DNA of 64,000 nucleotides. Source: Burkholderiaceae bacterium (GTDB lineage Bacteria; Pseudomonadota; Gammaproteobacteria; Burkholderiales; Burkholderiaceae_C). The notes under the pieces were generated by a model that saw nothing but the letters and a program-made list of their open reading frames with translations, was not told where the DNA came from and ran no database searches. The position numbers and the translations under genes were made by a program. How positions within the stretch are numbered: the first letter of the stretch is position 1; each line of letters opens with the position of its first letter. Positions 44,257-52,769 of the stretch are shown piece by piece. The DNA is taken from positions 1-64,000 of the forward strand of contig JAUYTN010000010.1 of NCBI GenBank assembly GCA_030695205.1. Direction: 5' to 3'.

Positions 44257-45216
44257 TTGAACTTTTCTGACCGGGCGGACGATACCGAGCACCCCATCTT
44301 CACCGCGCAAGAGCGTTTGCGCGCCGCCCGTCGCATCACCTGGGTGAGTGTGGCGGTCAACCTGTGCCTCACGGTGGTGCAGATTGCGGCGGGCGTGTTC
44401 TCCAAATCGCAGGCCCTGATTGCCGACGGCATCCATACCTTGTCGGACCTGGTGTCGGACTTTGTGGTGCTGGTGGCAGGCCACCACGCCAGCAAAGACG
44501 CGGACGCGGGCCACCCCTATGGCCACCACCGCTTTGAAACCGCCGCCTCCCTGGTGCTGGGCCTGCTGCTGCTAGGGGTGGGCGTGGGCATGCTGTGGTC
44601 GGCGGTGGACAAGTTGCAAACCCCCACGGCCATTGCGCAGGTTCACCCACTGGCCCTGTGGGTGGCAGGTGGTGCGCTGGTGTCCAAGGAACTGCTGTTC
44701 AGGTACATGCTGGCGGTGGCCAAGCGGGTGAAGTCGAGCATGCTGGTGGCCAATGCGTGGCACGCCCGCTCGGACGCGGCGTCGTCACTGGTTGTGGGCG
44801 TGGGCATCGTTGGCAACCTGATGGGTTACCCCATTCTGGACCCCATTGCGGCGCTGGTCGTGGGTCTGATGGTCACCCGCATGGGCTGGGGCTTTACCTG
44901 GAACGCCCTGCACGACCTCATGGACCGGGCCGTGGACGAAGCAGAGGTGAGCGCCATTCGGCAAACGCTGCTGCAGACCCCCGGCGTCATGGGTGTGCAC
45001 GAGGTGCGCACCCGCAAAATGGGCGACATGATCGCCGTGGACGCTCACCTGGAGGTGAGGGCGGACCTGACTGTCGAGGCGGCCCATGACATTGCCGTCG
45101 ATGCCCGCGAGCGGGTTGTGCAGCGCCACCGGGTGCTCGACCTCATGACCCACCTCGACCCCTGGACCAAACCCGACCGCGACCACGCCCCCGTGGCGGA
45201 GCCGCACGCGCACTGA
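44257..45216 (+). CDS. Cation diffusion facilitator (CDF) metal transporter
   Basis: A 319-aa CDF protein. The metal-site pairs are in ALIADGIHTLSDLVSD (DxxxD-type) and ANAWHARSDAASS (HxxxD). There are six predicted helices, then a cytoplasmic ferredoxin-like domain (QTPGVMGVHEVRTRKMGDMIAVDAHLEV). These proteins export Zn, Fe, Co or similar divalent ions by proton antiport; the metal is not predictable here. A histidine-containing tail ends the protein. The start is TTG, immediately after a terminator, with a weak RBS. Confidence 0.88.
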   Translation: MNFSDRADDTEHPIFTAQERLRAARRITWVSVAVNLCLTVVQIAAGVFSKSQALIADGIHTLSDLVSDFVVLVAGHHASKDADAGHPYGHHRFETAASLVLGLLLLGVGVGMLWSAVDKLQTPTAIAQVHPLALWVAGGALVSKELLFRYMLAVAKRVKSSMLVANAWHARSDAASSLVVGVGIVGNLMGYPILDPIAALVVGLMVTRMGWGFTWNALHDLMDRAVDEAEVSAIRQTLLQTPGVMGVHEVRTRKMGDMIAVDAHLEVRADLTVEAAHDIAVDARERVVQRHRVLDLMTHLDPWTKPDRDHAPVAEPHAH

Positions 45217-45603
45217 TCAGCCGAAGCGGGTGCGCAGGTAGCCGACGATGGCCTTGGAGTCCTTTAGCCACTGAACCTGGCCGCTGTCATCGGCTATGCG
45301 CAGGCACGGTACCTGGGTGGCGCCGGTGGCTTGCTGCAAGGCCTGGCGGTGGGCGGCGTTGTGTTGGGCATCGCGCAGCTCAATCGGCAGCGACAGCCGT
45401 CGCATTTCCTGGCGCACCTTGATGCAAAACGGGCAGGTGCTGAACTGGTACAGCGCCAGCGCCTGGCACTGCCGGTCCACCGCCTGCTGCTGTTCGGGTG
45501 GGCGCACCACGCCCCGGGGCCGGGTAGCCCACTCTTTCAGGAGCATGAAAGGGCCAAGCACCCTGCGCAAAACCTTGAAAAAACTGCGAGCCATGGGTGG
45601 CAT
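45217..45603 (-). CDS. Glutaredoxin-like protein with hydrophobic N-terminus
   Basis: A 128-aa protein. Residues 46-128 form a glutaredoxin-type thioredoxin fold: LYQFSTCPFCIKV with CPFC at 57-60, TQVPCLRI with the cis-Pro, and DSKAIVGYL. The first 45 residues are basic with a hydrophobic stretch (VLRRVLGPFMLLKEW) and may anchor it at the membrane. It probably reduces disulfides or glutathionylated partners. AAAGG precedes the ATG. It is divergent from the PAS-GGDEF gene. Confidence 0.82.
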   Translation of the reverse strand: MPPMARSFFKVLRRVLGPFMLLKEWATRPRGVVRPPEQQQAVDRQCQALALYQFSTCPFCIKVRQEMRRLSLPIELRDAQHNAAHRQALQQATGATQVPCLRIADDSGQVQWLKDSKAIVGYLRTRFG

Positions 45604-45834
45604 GTGGGGGCCTTTCGGTGAGAAGGTGTGGAACGTGTGGAGAAGCGTCGGGGTGGCAGAGGCTGGCCCGTGTGGCGGCTGCAAGCTGCGGCGCGATGAT
45701 AGGCGCACCCAGGTCCAGACCGGGTGCCCGTGGGTGTGGTGGTGCGGCCACCGTGTGGCAGCACCGGGCCCATGTTTGACGCAGCGCAAAGACATGCCGA
45801 TGGCCGCCGGGGCTATGCTTGAGGGGCTCCGTTG

Positions 45835-45864
45835 GGGGCACACAGGGGCACACAGGGACACACA
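45835..45864 (+). repeat. Triplicated 10-bp tandem repeat in the leader of the PAS-GGDEF gene
   Basis: GGGGCACACA, GGGGCACACA and GGGACACACA stand head to tail, ending 3 nt before the ATG at 45868. The G-rich part of each unit is the only ribosome-binding-like sequence, so a change in copy number would alter translation spacing. The rest of the 264-bp gap (45604-45834) shows no gene. Confidence 0.75.
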
Positions 45865-45867
45865 ACA

Positions 45868-48216
45868 ATGAGTACCGAAGAGATTTCCGCATCCAAGTTT
45901 GAGGCGGACGCAGACGGCGGCAATGGCACCGAGGTGGCCACGCCCGAGTTCATGCGGGGTGCCTTGCTGTCGCTGGGCGTGGGTGCGCTGGCCTTTGTGG
46001 CGGTGCTGCGCTGGGCCGCGCCCGAGCAAATGCTGCGCCCGCTGTTCCCGGCCCTGGGCGCTGTGCTGGCGCTGGTGGCGTGGGGGGTGCTGGCCCGGTG
46101 GGGGGTGTGGCGGGCCAAGCAGGTGCTGGGCCTGGGGGGCTGGCTGCTGGTGCTGGCGGCTTGCTTTCTCAATGGTGGGGTGCTGACCCCGGCGGTGGTG
46201 GCCCTGCCGGTGCTGCTGGTGTTGATGGGTTGGCTGTTCAGCGTGCGCGCCGCTGTGTGGGCGGGTGGGCTCAGCATTGCCGCGCTGTGGCTCATGGTGG
46301 CGGGCAGTGCGGCTGGCTGGCTGCCCCAGCAGCCCCGCACCACACCACTCATGTACGCGGTCGTTCAGTCGGTGATGCTGGTGCTGACGGTGTACATGAC
46401 CGCATTTGTTGTGCGCTCCTACCGCAACAGGCTGCGTCAGATCGGGCGTATTGCCGACCAGCTGACCCAACGCACACGCGAGCTGGAGGCCAGCCGACGT
46501 CGGCTACAAACCGCCATTGATGTCTCGGGCACGGTGTTTTGGGAGTACGACCTGCGCAGCGATTCCCTGAGCTTTGAAACCGCCCGGCTCGCCGCCATGG
46601 GCCTGCCGGTGGTCAGCCCACCCATGACGCTGCGCCGGTGGCTGGCGCTGGTGCACCCGCACGACCGTACCCACCTGGTGGCGTGGTATCAAGATTGCCT
46701 GGCCGGCGCTGCGTCCGATCTTGATGGTGATTGCCGGATTCGCGCGGAGCAGGGCGGCTGGGTGTGGGTGCACGTGCGGGGGGCGGTCATTGCTGCGGGG
46801 CCAGAGGGTGCGCCGCGGCTCATGGCCGGTGGGGTGGCCAACATCGAGGCGCGCAAACGGTCGGAAGAGGCGCTGCGCATCAGCCAGAAAACTTCGCAGC
46901 ACCTGGCCCAGCTGCTGCACTCCATGTGCAACAACGTGCCCGACATGGTCTGGGCCAAAGACCTGGAGGGGCGCTACCTGTTTGCCAACCGCGCCATTTG
47001 CGAGCAGTTGCTGGGCGCCGAGAGCACCGAGGAGCCCTTGGGCCGGACCGACCTGTACTTCGCGCAGCGCGAGCGCGAGCGGCACCCCGACAACGCCACC
47101 TGGCACACCTTCGGCGAGCTGTGCCAGGACTCCGATGTGGCCACGCTGCAGCGCGGCGTGCCCTGTCAGTTTGAGGAGTGGGGCAATGTCAAGGGCCAGC
47201 ACTTGGTGCTGGATGTGCGCAAAGCCCCGTTTGTCAACGAGCACGGTGTGGTGGTGGGCGTGGTGGGCACCGGCCGAGACGTGACCGAACACCAGGCCGA
47301 GCAAGACAAGCTGCGCCTGGCGGCGCTGGTGCTGGAGCACAGCAGCGAGGCCCTCCTGATCACCGACGAGGCCAACGCCATCGTCGAGGTCAACCCCGCC
47401 TTCACCCGCCTGACCGGCTACAGCCGCGAAGACGCGCTGGGCCAGACGCCCGCCATCTTGCGCTCGGGGCGGCAGGGGGTGGAGTTTTACCGGCGCATGT
47501 GGGAGGCCCTGACTGCCGAGGGCCAGTGGCAGGGCGAAATCTGGAACCGGCGCAAAGACGGCGTTTTGTTTGTGGAGTGGCTGACCATCAACACCCTGTA
47601 CGACAGCCATGGCCAGCCCCACCGGCGGGTGGCACTGTTTTCTGACGTGACCGAGAAAAAGAAGGAAGCGGAGCTGCTGTGGCAGCAAGCCAACTATGAC
47701 CTGCTCACCCAACTGCCGAACCGGCGCATGTTCCAGGACCGGCTGGAGGTGGAGCTGAAAAAACTGCGCCGCAGCAGCGGCAAGCTCGCTGTGTGTTACC
47801 TGGACCTGGACCACTTCAAAGAGGTCAACGACTCGCTGGGGCACCATGGCGGCGACCAGTTGCTGGTGCAGGCCGCCCAACGCATTCTGGCCTGCGTGCG
47901 TGGCTCTGACACGGTGGCCCGGCTGGGGGGTGATGAGTTCACCGTCATCCTCACCGACATTGAGAGCGCCACCAGCGCCGAGCGTGTGGCCCAGGCCATT
48001 GTGGATACGCTGAGCCAGCCTTTTGATCTGGAGGGCAGCACGGTGCAGGTGTCGGCCAGCGTGGGGGTGGCCGTCAGCCCAGACCACGGCACCGAGGCCA
48101 CTCCTTTGCTGCTGCAGGCCGACCAGGCCATGTACGCCGCCAAGCGGGCAGGGCGCAACAGCTACCGCTTTGGTGGATCGGACACCTGCAATTTTCAGGC
48201 GTCAGGGCCTACGTGA
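45868..48216 (+). CDS. Membrane-bound PAS-PAS-PAS diguanylate cyclase
   Basis: A 782-aa protein. The N-terminal region (about 25-190) has five or six hydrophobic helices, like MASE-type sensors. A coiled segment leads to PAS-like domains: SGTVFWEYDLRSDSLSFE, MCNNVPDMVWAKDLEGRYLFANRA, and LITDEANAIVEVNPAFTRLTGYSRED with its PAC region. A GGDEF domain ends the protein (NYDLLTQLPNRRMF, RLGGDEFTVIL) with an RxxD inhibitory site (RGSD). It makes c-di-GMP; the signals are unknown. The ATG follows a triplicated 10-bp repeat. Confidence 0.92.
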   Translation: MSTEEISASKFEADADGGNGTEVATPEFMRGALLSLGVGALAFVAVLRWAAPEQMLRPLFPALGAVLALVAWGVLARWGVWRAKQVLGLGGWLLVLAACFLNGGVLTPAVVALPVLLVLMGWLFSVRAAVWAGGLSIAALWLMVAGSAAGWLPQQPRTTPLMYAVVQSVMLVLTVYMTAFVVRSYRNRLRQIGRIADQLTQRTRELEASRRRLQTAIDVSGTVFWEYDLRSDSLSFETARLAAMGLPVVSPPMTLRRWLALVHPHDRTHLVAWYQDCLAGAASDLDGDCRIRAEQGGWVWVHVRGAVIAAGPEGAPRLMAGGVANIEARKRSEEALRISQKTSQHLAQLLHSMCNNVPDMVWAKDLEGRYLFANRAICEQLLGAESTEEPLGRTDLYFAQRERERHPDNATWHTFGELCQDSDVATLQRGVPCQFEEWGNVKGQHLVLDVRKAPFVNEHGVVVGVVGTGRDVTEHQAEQDKLRLAALVLEHSSEALLITDEANAIVEVNPAFTRLTGYSREDALGQTPAILRSGRQGVEFYRRMWEALTAEGQWQGEIWNRRKDGVLFVEWLTINTLYDSHGQPHRRVALFSDVTEKKKEAELLWQQANYDLLTQLPNRRMFQDRLEVELKKLRRSSGKLAVCYLDLDHFKEVNDSLGHHGGDQLLVQAAQRILACVRGSDTVARLGGDEFTVILTDIESATSAERVAQAIVDTLSQPFDLEGSTVQVSASVGVAVSPDHGTEATPLLLQADQAMYAAKRAGRNSYRFGGSDTCNFQASGPT

Positions 48217-48258
48217 CGCTGAGCGCACACTCTCTGCGCAACGCCCAACACGCCTGAC

Positions 48259-49392
48259 ATGCACCATACGCCCATTGCGCTGCTGAAGCAGATGTACCAC
48301 GCCCAAACCCACCACTTGCCTGAGGTGGAGCGGGCCAAGCTGCGGGTGGTCAACTTGCTGGCGGTGCTGGGGCTGGTGCTGTCGCTGGTGTACACGGCCC
48401 TGTACGGGCTGGTGTTTTTGTCCCCGGTAGCGGCAGGCCTCAATGCGGTGTTTGTGCTGGGCTATGCCGCCTACTTTGTGGTGCTGCGCCACCGCACGGG
48501 CTTGGCCAGCCGGCTCTGGCTGACGGGGGTGTACGTGGTTCAGATTGCCATGTTTGGCCTCTGGGGGTTTCCGCGTGAGAGCGGGTTCCATTTGTTCGTC
48601 ATTGCGGGCATTCCGCTCGCCTTTCTGGTATTCGGCCACCACGAGCGGTGGTGGCGGGGCCTGACCGTGGTGGCATTGCTGGTCGTCTTTTACGCGACCG
48701 AGATGCTGGACACCCCCAAGCTGTTCAGTCACCTGCCGCAGGCCTATATTCGCATCTCCTACCTCACGGTCATCCCGCTGATCACTGTTCTGGTGGCGGT
48801 GGTGCTGCAGTCTTTTCTGAACGAGCTGCACCAGCGTGATGATGCATTGCGCCTGTTGGCGGTGACCGATCCACTGACCGGCGTTGCCAACCGACGCGGC
48901 CTGTTGGAGCGGGCCGAGGGCATGGAGTCTCAAGCCCGCCGCATGGGCATGCCTTTGTGTGTGGTGATGGTGGACATCGACCATTTCAAGGCCGTGAACG
49001 ACCAGCACGGGCACCAGGTGGGGGACCGCTTGCTGGCGGCCGTGGCGCGGGCGCTGCGCGACAACATCCGCAAGGAAGATGCCCTGGGGCGCATGGGCGG
49101 TGAGGAGTTTGCGGTGGTGCTGTTCAATGCCACGCTGGCCGAAGGCCTGAACACCGCCGAACACCTGCGCCGCCAGGTGGGTGTGGTCCAGGTGCCCGAC
49201 GACAAGTTGCGCCCGATGTCATGCACCGTCAGCCTGGGGGTGGCCGCGCAGGCCACCACCGATGAACTCCTCAGCCGGACGCTGGCCCGGGCCGACCAGG
49301 CGCTGTACCGCGCCAAGGCGCAAGGGCGCAACCGGGTGTGTGGCGCACCACCCGCTACCGCCAGCGTGGTCAGCGGCGGCTCCGCCGCCTGA
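48259..49392 (+). CDS. Membrane diguanylate cyclase (GGEEF)
   Basis: A 377-aa protein with six predicted helices in residues 25-195 and no recognised extracytoplasmic domain, followed by a GGDEF-class domain (DPLTGVANRRGLL, IDHFKAVNDQHGHQVGD, RMGGEEFAVVL). The RxxD site (RKED) is present. It starts 42 bp after the PAS-GGDEF gene, so the two cyclases may be co-transcribed. The C-terminus is Ala/Ser-rich. Confidence 0.92.
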   Translation: MHHTPIALLKQMYHAQTHHLPEVERAKLRVVNLLAVLGLVLSLVYTALYGLVFLSPVAAGLNAVFVLGYAAYFVVLRHRTGLASRLWLTGVYVVQIAMFGLWGFPRESGFHLFVIAGIPLAFLVFGHHERWWRGLTVVALLVVFYATEMLDTPKLFSHLPQAYIRISYLTVIPLITVLVAVVLQSFLNELHQRDDALRLLAVTDPLTGVANRRGLLERAEGMESQARRMGMPLCVVMVDIDHFKAVNDQHGHQVGDRLLAAVARALRDNIRKEDALGRMGGEEFAVVLFNATLAEGLNTAEHLRRQVGVVQVPDDKLRPMSCTVSLGVAAQATTDELLSRTLARADQALYRAKAQGRNRVCGAPPATASVVSGGSAA

Positions 49393-49472
49393 CCCGCGCC
49401 CACCCGCTGCAGTGCGGGGCTTTTGCAGTGCGACAACAGGGGAAGGCGGGGCCAGCGGCTACGCTTGCTGTC

Positions 49473-51107
49473 ATGGCCCATATTTCTTCTCCCCTGGCGG
49501 CGCACACGCTGCATTGGCAACACCGCTACGCCACCGAGTTGCCCGAGCTGTGTGTGGCCTGGCCACCTGCCCGCGCCCCCCGGCCTGTGTTGCAGGTCTT
49601 CAACCACGCCCTGGCCCACGAGCTGGGCTGGCCTGCTGAGGCGCTGGATTCACCCGCCGGGGCCGAGTTGTTGTCGGGCAATGCGGTGCCCGAGGGCGTG
49701 CAACCTGTGGCCCAAGGTTACGCTGGGCACCAGTTTGGCGGCTACTCGCCCCAGCTGGGCGATGGCCGGGCGCTGCTGCTGGGCGAGGTGCGGGACACAC
49801 ACGGCCAGCTGCGCGACGTGGCCTTCAAGGGCTCGGGCCGCACGCCGTTTTCACGTGGGGGCGATGGCAAAGCCGCCCTGGGGCCCATGTTGCGCGAGTA
49901 CCTGGTCAGCGAAGCCATGCACGCGCTGGGCGTGCCCACCACCCGCTCGCTGGCCGTGGCCACCACCGGCGAACGCATCCGGCGCGACAGTGGCCTCGTG
50001 CCCGCCGCCGTGCTGACCCGCGTGGCTGCCAGCCACATCCGAGTGGGCACCTTCCAGTGGGTGGCGGGGCAGGGTGACGTGGACATGCTGCGCCGCCTGG
50101 CCGATTTCACCCTGGCCCGGCACTATCCTCAGCTGATGCCCGAAGCGGTCCAGTCGGCTCAGGCCACGCCCGCCGCCACCTACCTGGCGATGCTGGCCGC
50201 CGTGTGCGAGCGCCAGGCAGCGCTGGTGGCGCAATGGATGGGCTTGGGCTTTGTGCACGGCGTCATGAACACCGACAACATGACCCTCTCGGGCGAAACC
50301 ATCGACTACGGCCCCTGTGCGTTCATGGAGGCCTACGACCCCGACACCGTGTTCAGCTCCATCGACCACGGCGGGCGCTACGCCTGGGGCAACCAGCCCG
50401 GCATTGCCCAGTGGAACCTCGCCCGCCTGGCCGAAGCGCTGCTGCCCCTGTTGCACCCGGACACCGAGCAGGCCGTGGCCCTGGCCAGCGATGCCATCAA
50501 CCGCTTTGGTGCCCTGTACCAGCGGCAGTGGCTGGCCGTCATGCGCGCCAAACTGGGGCTGCAGCCCGACGCAGGCACCCAGGCCAGCGACGAAGAAGAC
50601 CTGGCCCTCATCCACGGCTGGCTGACCGCGCTGCAAGGCCAGGGCGCCGACTGGACGCTGGCCCACCGCCACCTGTGTGACGTGGCTGAGCAGGCCGTGC
50701 AGCTGCCCTGTGCGGTGGAGGGAGAACCCGCCCACCCCGAAGCCCAGGTGGCCGCGCCCGCAGCGGTGGGCAACCCTGCCCACACGCGCCTGACCCAGTT
50801 GTGTGCCGACCCAACCGCCTTGAACGCCTGGCTGCCCCGCTGGCAAGGACGCCTGCGGCGCAACCCCAGCGGTCACCCCGCCGACTGGGCCGCCGCCATG
50901 CGCGGTGCCAACCCCATGTACATCCCGCGCAACCAGCGGGTGGAAGAAGCCTTGAGCGCCGCCAGCGACAGCGGCAATCTGGCCCCTTTCCACGCGCTGC
51001 TGGCGGTGGTGCAGCGCCCGTTTGACGAAGCACCCGGGCAAGTGCGCTATGCCACGCCCGCCCACCCCGACCAGGCGCGGGGATACCACACCTTCTGCGG
51101 CACCTGA
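49473..51107 (+). CDS. selO: Protein adenylyltransferase SelO (YdiU family)
   Basis: A 544-aa SelO/YdiU pseudokinase. Family motifs are YAGHQFGGYSPQLGDGRALLLGEV (N-terminal), FKGSGRTPFSRGGDGKAALGPMLREYLVSEAM (ATP site), HGVMNTDNMTLSGETIDYGPCAFMEAYDP (metal site with N and D) and PMYIPRNQRVEEAL near the end. It transfers AMP to Ser/Thr/Tyr of redox-related proteins. Bacterial forms end without selenocysteine; here the C-terminus is YHTFCGT. The ATG at MAHISSPL matches the usual start. Confidence 0.95.
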   Translation: MAHISSPLAAHTLHWQHRYATELPELCVAWPPARAPRPVLQVFNHALAHELGWPAEALDSPAGAELLSGNAVPEGVQPVAQGYAGHQFGGYSPQLGDGRALLLGEVRDTHGQLRDVAFKGSGRTPFSRGGDGKAALGPMLREYLVSEAMHALGVPTTRSLAVATTGERIRRDSGLVPAAVLTRVAASHIRVGTFQWVAGQGDVDMLRRLADFTLARHYPQLMPEAVQSAQATPAATYLAMLAAVCERQAALVAQWMGLGFVHGVMNTDNMTLSGETIDYGPCAFMEAYDPDTVFSSIDHGGRYAWGNQPGIAQWNLARLAEALLPLLHPDTEQAVALASDAINRFGALYQRQWLAVMRAKLGLQPDAGTQASDEEDLALIHGWLTALQGQGADWTLAHRHLCDVAEQAVQLPCAVEGEPAHPEAQVAAPAAVGNPAHTRLTQLCADPTALNAWLPRWQGRLRRNPSGHPADWAAAMRGANPMYIPRNQRVEEALSAASDSGNLAPFHALLAVVQRPFDEAPGQVRYATPAHPDQARGYHTFCGT

Positions 51108-51108
51108 C

Positions 51109-51450
51109 ATGCCCCGACAACCCATGGCCCCACTGACCTTGCACCCCATTGAAACCAACGGCACGGTCACCGCCTGCCACGTGCTTGATGCCCAGGGGCA
51201 CCTGGTGGGCAGCCTGAAGCTGATTGGCCAGCGCTGGAAGTTCAAGGCCATTGGCCAAGACCTGGGGGGCGCGTTGATACCCGGCGGTGGGCCACTCACC
51301 CACCGGCACAACACGGTGTTCGACGCGCTGGATGCGGTGGCGGTGAACGCTGGGTTGCTCGGCGGCGGGCCAGACGCCCGACTTGCCGGGGCTGGGGTCA
51401 GTGGGTGTGGGCACGGGGGCCCTCGCGCTGAAACACCGTCATGTAGTTGA
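51109..51450 (+). CDS. Conserved hypothetical protein downstream of selO
   Basis: A 113-aa frame that begins 1 nt after the selO stop. Residues 10-85 form a compact strand-rich domain (TLHPIETNGTVTACHVLDAQ, GSLKLIGQRWKFKAIGQD, GGGPLTHRHNTVF), but the last 30 residues are low-complexity and overlap the 3' end of the convergent methyltransferase gene by 53 bp. Function unknown; co-expression with selO is likely from the spacing. Confidence 0.55.
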   Translation: MPRQPMAPLTLHPIETNGTVTACHVLDAQGHLVGSLKLIGQRWKFKAIGQDLGGALIPGGGPLTHRHNTVFDALDAVAVNAGLLGGGPDARLAGAGVSGCGHGGPRAETPSCS

Positions 51451-52147
51451 CCCTGGTGCTGGTGCACCAGGCGGCCCGGTGCCGAAACGGGTCGTAGCGC
51501 ATGCCCACACTCTCGCCGGCTGTCAGCCCTGCGTGGTGGGCGGCGGCCGCCAGTTCGGCCGCTCTGACGAAGCGACCCCACCGGTGGGTTCCGCGGGGCA
51601 GCACGCGCAGTACGTACTCCGCACCCACGATGGCCACCACCCAGCTCGTGAGCGTGCGGTCAATGGTGGAGGCAAACAACAGCCCACCGGGGGCCACGTG
51701 TGAGGCCGCCGCGTGGACGAAGGCGGGCACATCGGCCACGTGCTCGACCACCTCCAGCGCCAGCACCACGTCGAAGCGCTCGCCAGGCGCCAGCACCTGC
51801 TCCACCTCGCCCAGCCGGTAGTCGACATGGATGCCTTGCCCGGCTGCATGCAGGCGCGCCGCCGCGATGTTGCCGGGCGACGCGTCAATGCCCACCACCT
51901 GGGCACCGATGCGCGCCAGGGGCTCGGCCATCAGGCCGCCACCGCAGCCGACGTCCAGCACGCGCAACCCAGTCAGTGCCGTATTGGCCGGGCCGGGTGG
52001 CGTGTTCAGGTGGCGGGCCATGCGCTCCGCCACGTACCCAAGCCGCAGGGTGTTGACCACGTGCAGTGGCCTCATGGGCCCCTGGCTGTCCCACCATGTG
52101 GCGCTGAGCCGGTTGAAGCGGTCAATCTCGGAGGCAATGGCGGTCAT
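51398..52147 (-). CDS. ubiG: UbiG-like SAM-dependent O-methyltransferase
   Basis: A 249-aa class I methyltransferase. N-terminal EIDRFNRLSATWWDSQGPMRPLHVVNTLRL is the UbiG signature. SAM-binding motif I is VLDVGCGGGLMAEPLA, followed by VVGIDAS and VVLALEVVEHVADV. FASTIDRTLTSW and LPRGTHRWGRFV match 3-demethylubiquinone O-methyltransferase. It would methylate ubiquinone precursors. Because a second copy may exist elsewhere, ubiG is by family only. Confidence 0.85.
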   Translation of the reverse strand: MTAIASEIDRFNRLSATWWDSQGPMRPLHVVNTLRLGYVAERMARHLNTPPGPANTALTGLRVLDVGCGGGLMAEPLARIGAQVVGIDASPGNIAAARLHAAGQGIHVDYRLGEVEQVLAPGERFDVVLALEVVEHVADVPAFVHAAASHVAPGGLLFASTIDRTLTSWVVAIVGAEYVLRVLPRGTHRWGRFVRAAELAAAAHHAGLTAGESVGMRYDPFRHRAAWCTSTRVNYMTVFQREGPRAHTH

Positions 52148-52223
52148 GGTCAGTAGCGCCCCGTGCAGAGGCAGCGGGTCGCACCGTGCGCGGGCCGGGC
52201 TCGGTTGGCAAGGTCAGACACCA

Positions 52224-52526
52224 TCAGGCCTTTTTGACCCAGGCGTTGCACCAGCCTTTGCCCGCTACCTGCTTGCCGGCGAACAGCGGGCAGCCTCCCC
52301 AGGCATCGCTGGCCTTGCCCTGGTAAAGCGCGCAGTTGGTGCACACCTGGCCGGCAGCGTACTTGGGAAACTTCTTCACGTCGGTTTTGGTGGCGTCTGC
52401 CACGTACCCCAGGCCCACTGCCTGCGGGTCTTTCTCGTCAAGTTTGACCTGGCTGTGTGCCACCGTCGCGAAGGTGGCGCTGCCTGCTGCCAGGGTCATC
52501 AAAAAGGTGCGTCGTGTGTTGTTCAT
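52224..52526 (-). CDS. High-potential iron-sulfur protein (HiPIP)
   Basis: A 100-aa protein with a twin-arginine signal (NNTRRTFLMTLAAG) and the HiPIP cysteine pattern C62-x2-C65-x13-C79-x13-C93 (VCTNCALYQG, GGCPLF, GWCNAW), which binds one [4Fe-4S] cluster. HiPIPs are soluble periplasmic electron carriers. MNNTRR is chosen over a TTG five codons upstream. It is divergent from the MerR gene across 243 bp. Confidence 0.93.
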   Translation of the reverse strand: MNNTRRTFLMTLAAGSATFATVAHSQVKLDEKDPQAVGLGYVADATKTDVKKFPKYAAGQVCTNCALYQGKASDAWGGCPLFAGKQVAGKGWCNAWVKKA

Positions 52527-52728
52527 GGTGGTTGCGTCCAAAGTTCAAGCCTGTTTCAGTGAGCCATCCCCCGATGGCTTGGGGTGTCGGGGGCGGGCAA
52601 TCCAACAACTTCGATGCCGGATGGTATTCAAAAGCAACTCATGCAGCGCGTTTGAGGGTTTTTGATGGCTTGCTTGCAGGGGTTTTGCTGGTTTGCAGCG
52701 TGTTTGGCGTTCGGTGGTGGCGATAATC

Positions 52729-52754
52729 CAACTCAATCAAATGTGAATGAGTTG
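52729..52754 (+). promoter_or_regulatory. Inverted repeat before the MerR gene (operator or attenuator)
   Basis: CAACTCA and TGAGTTG, perfect 7-bp arms 12 bp apart, end 15 bp before the MerR ATG and are followed by a run of T. A MerR dimer could bind it for autoregulation; alternatively the arms and T-run act as a weak intrinsic terminator in the leader. Confidence 0.45.
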
Positions 52755-52769
52755 TTTTTTTGGAGCGGT

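Noticed and set aside
45217..46470. Long form of the glutaredoxin-like gene (417 codons)
   Set aside because: The extension is His/Gln/Arg-rich antisense to the PAS-GGDEF gene. The ATG at 45603 has an RBS and starts a sensible protein.
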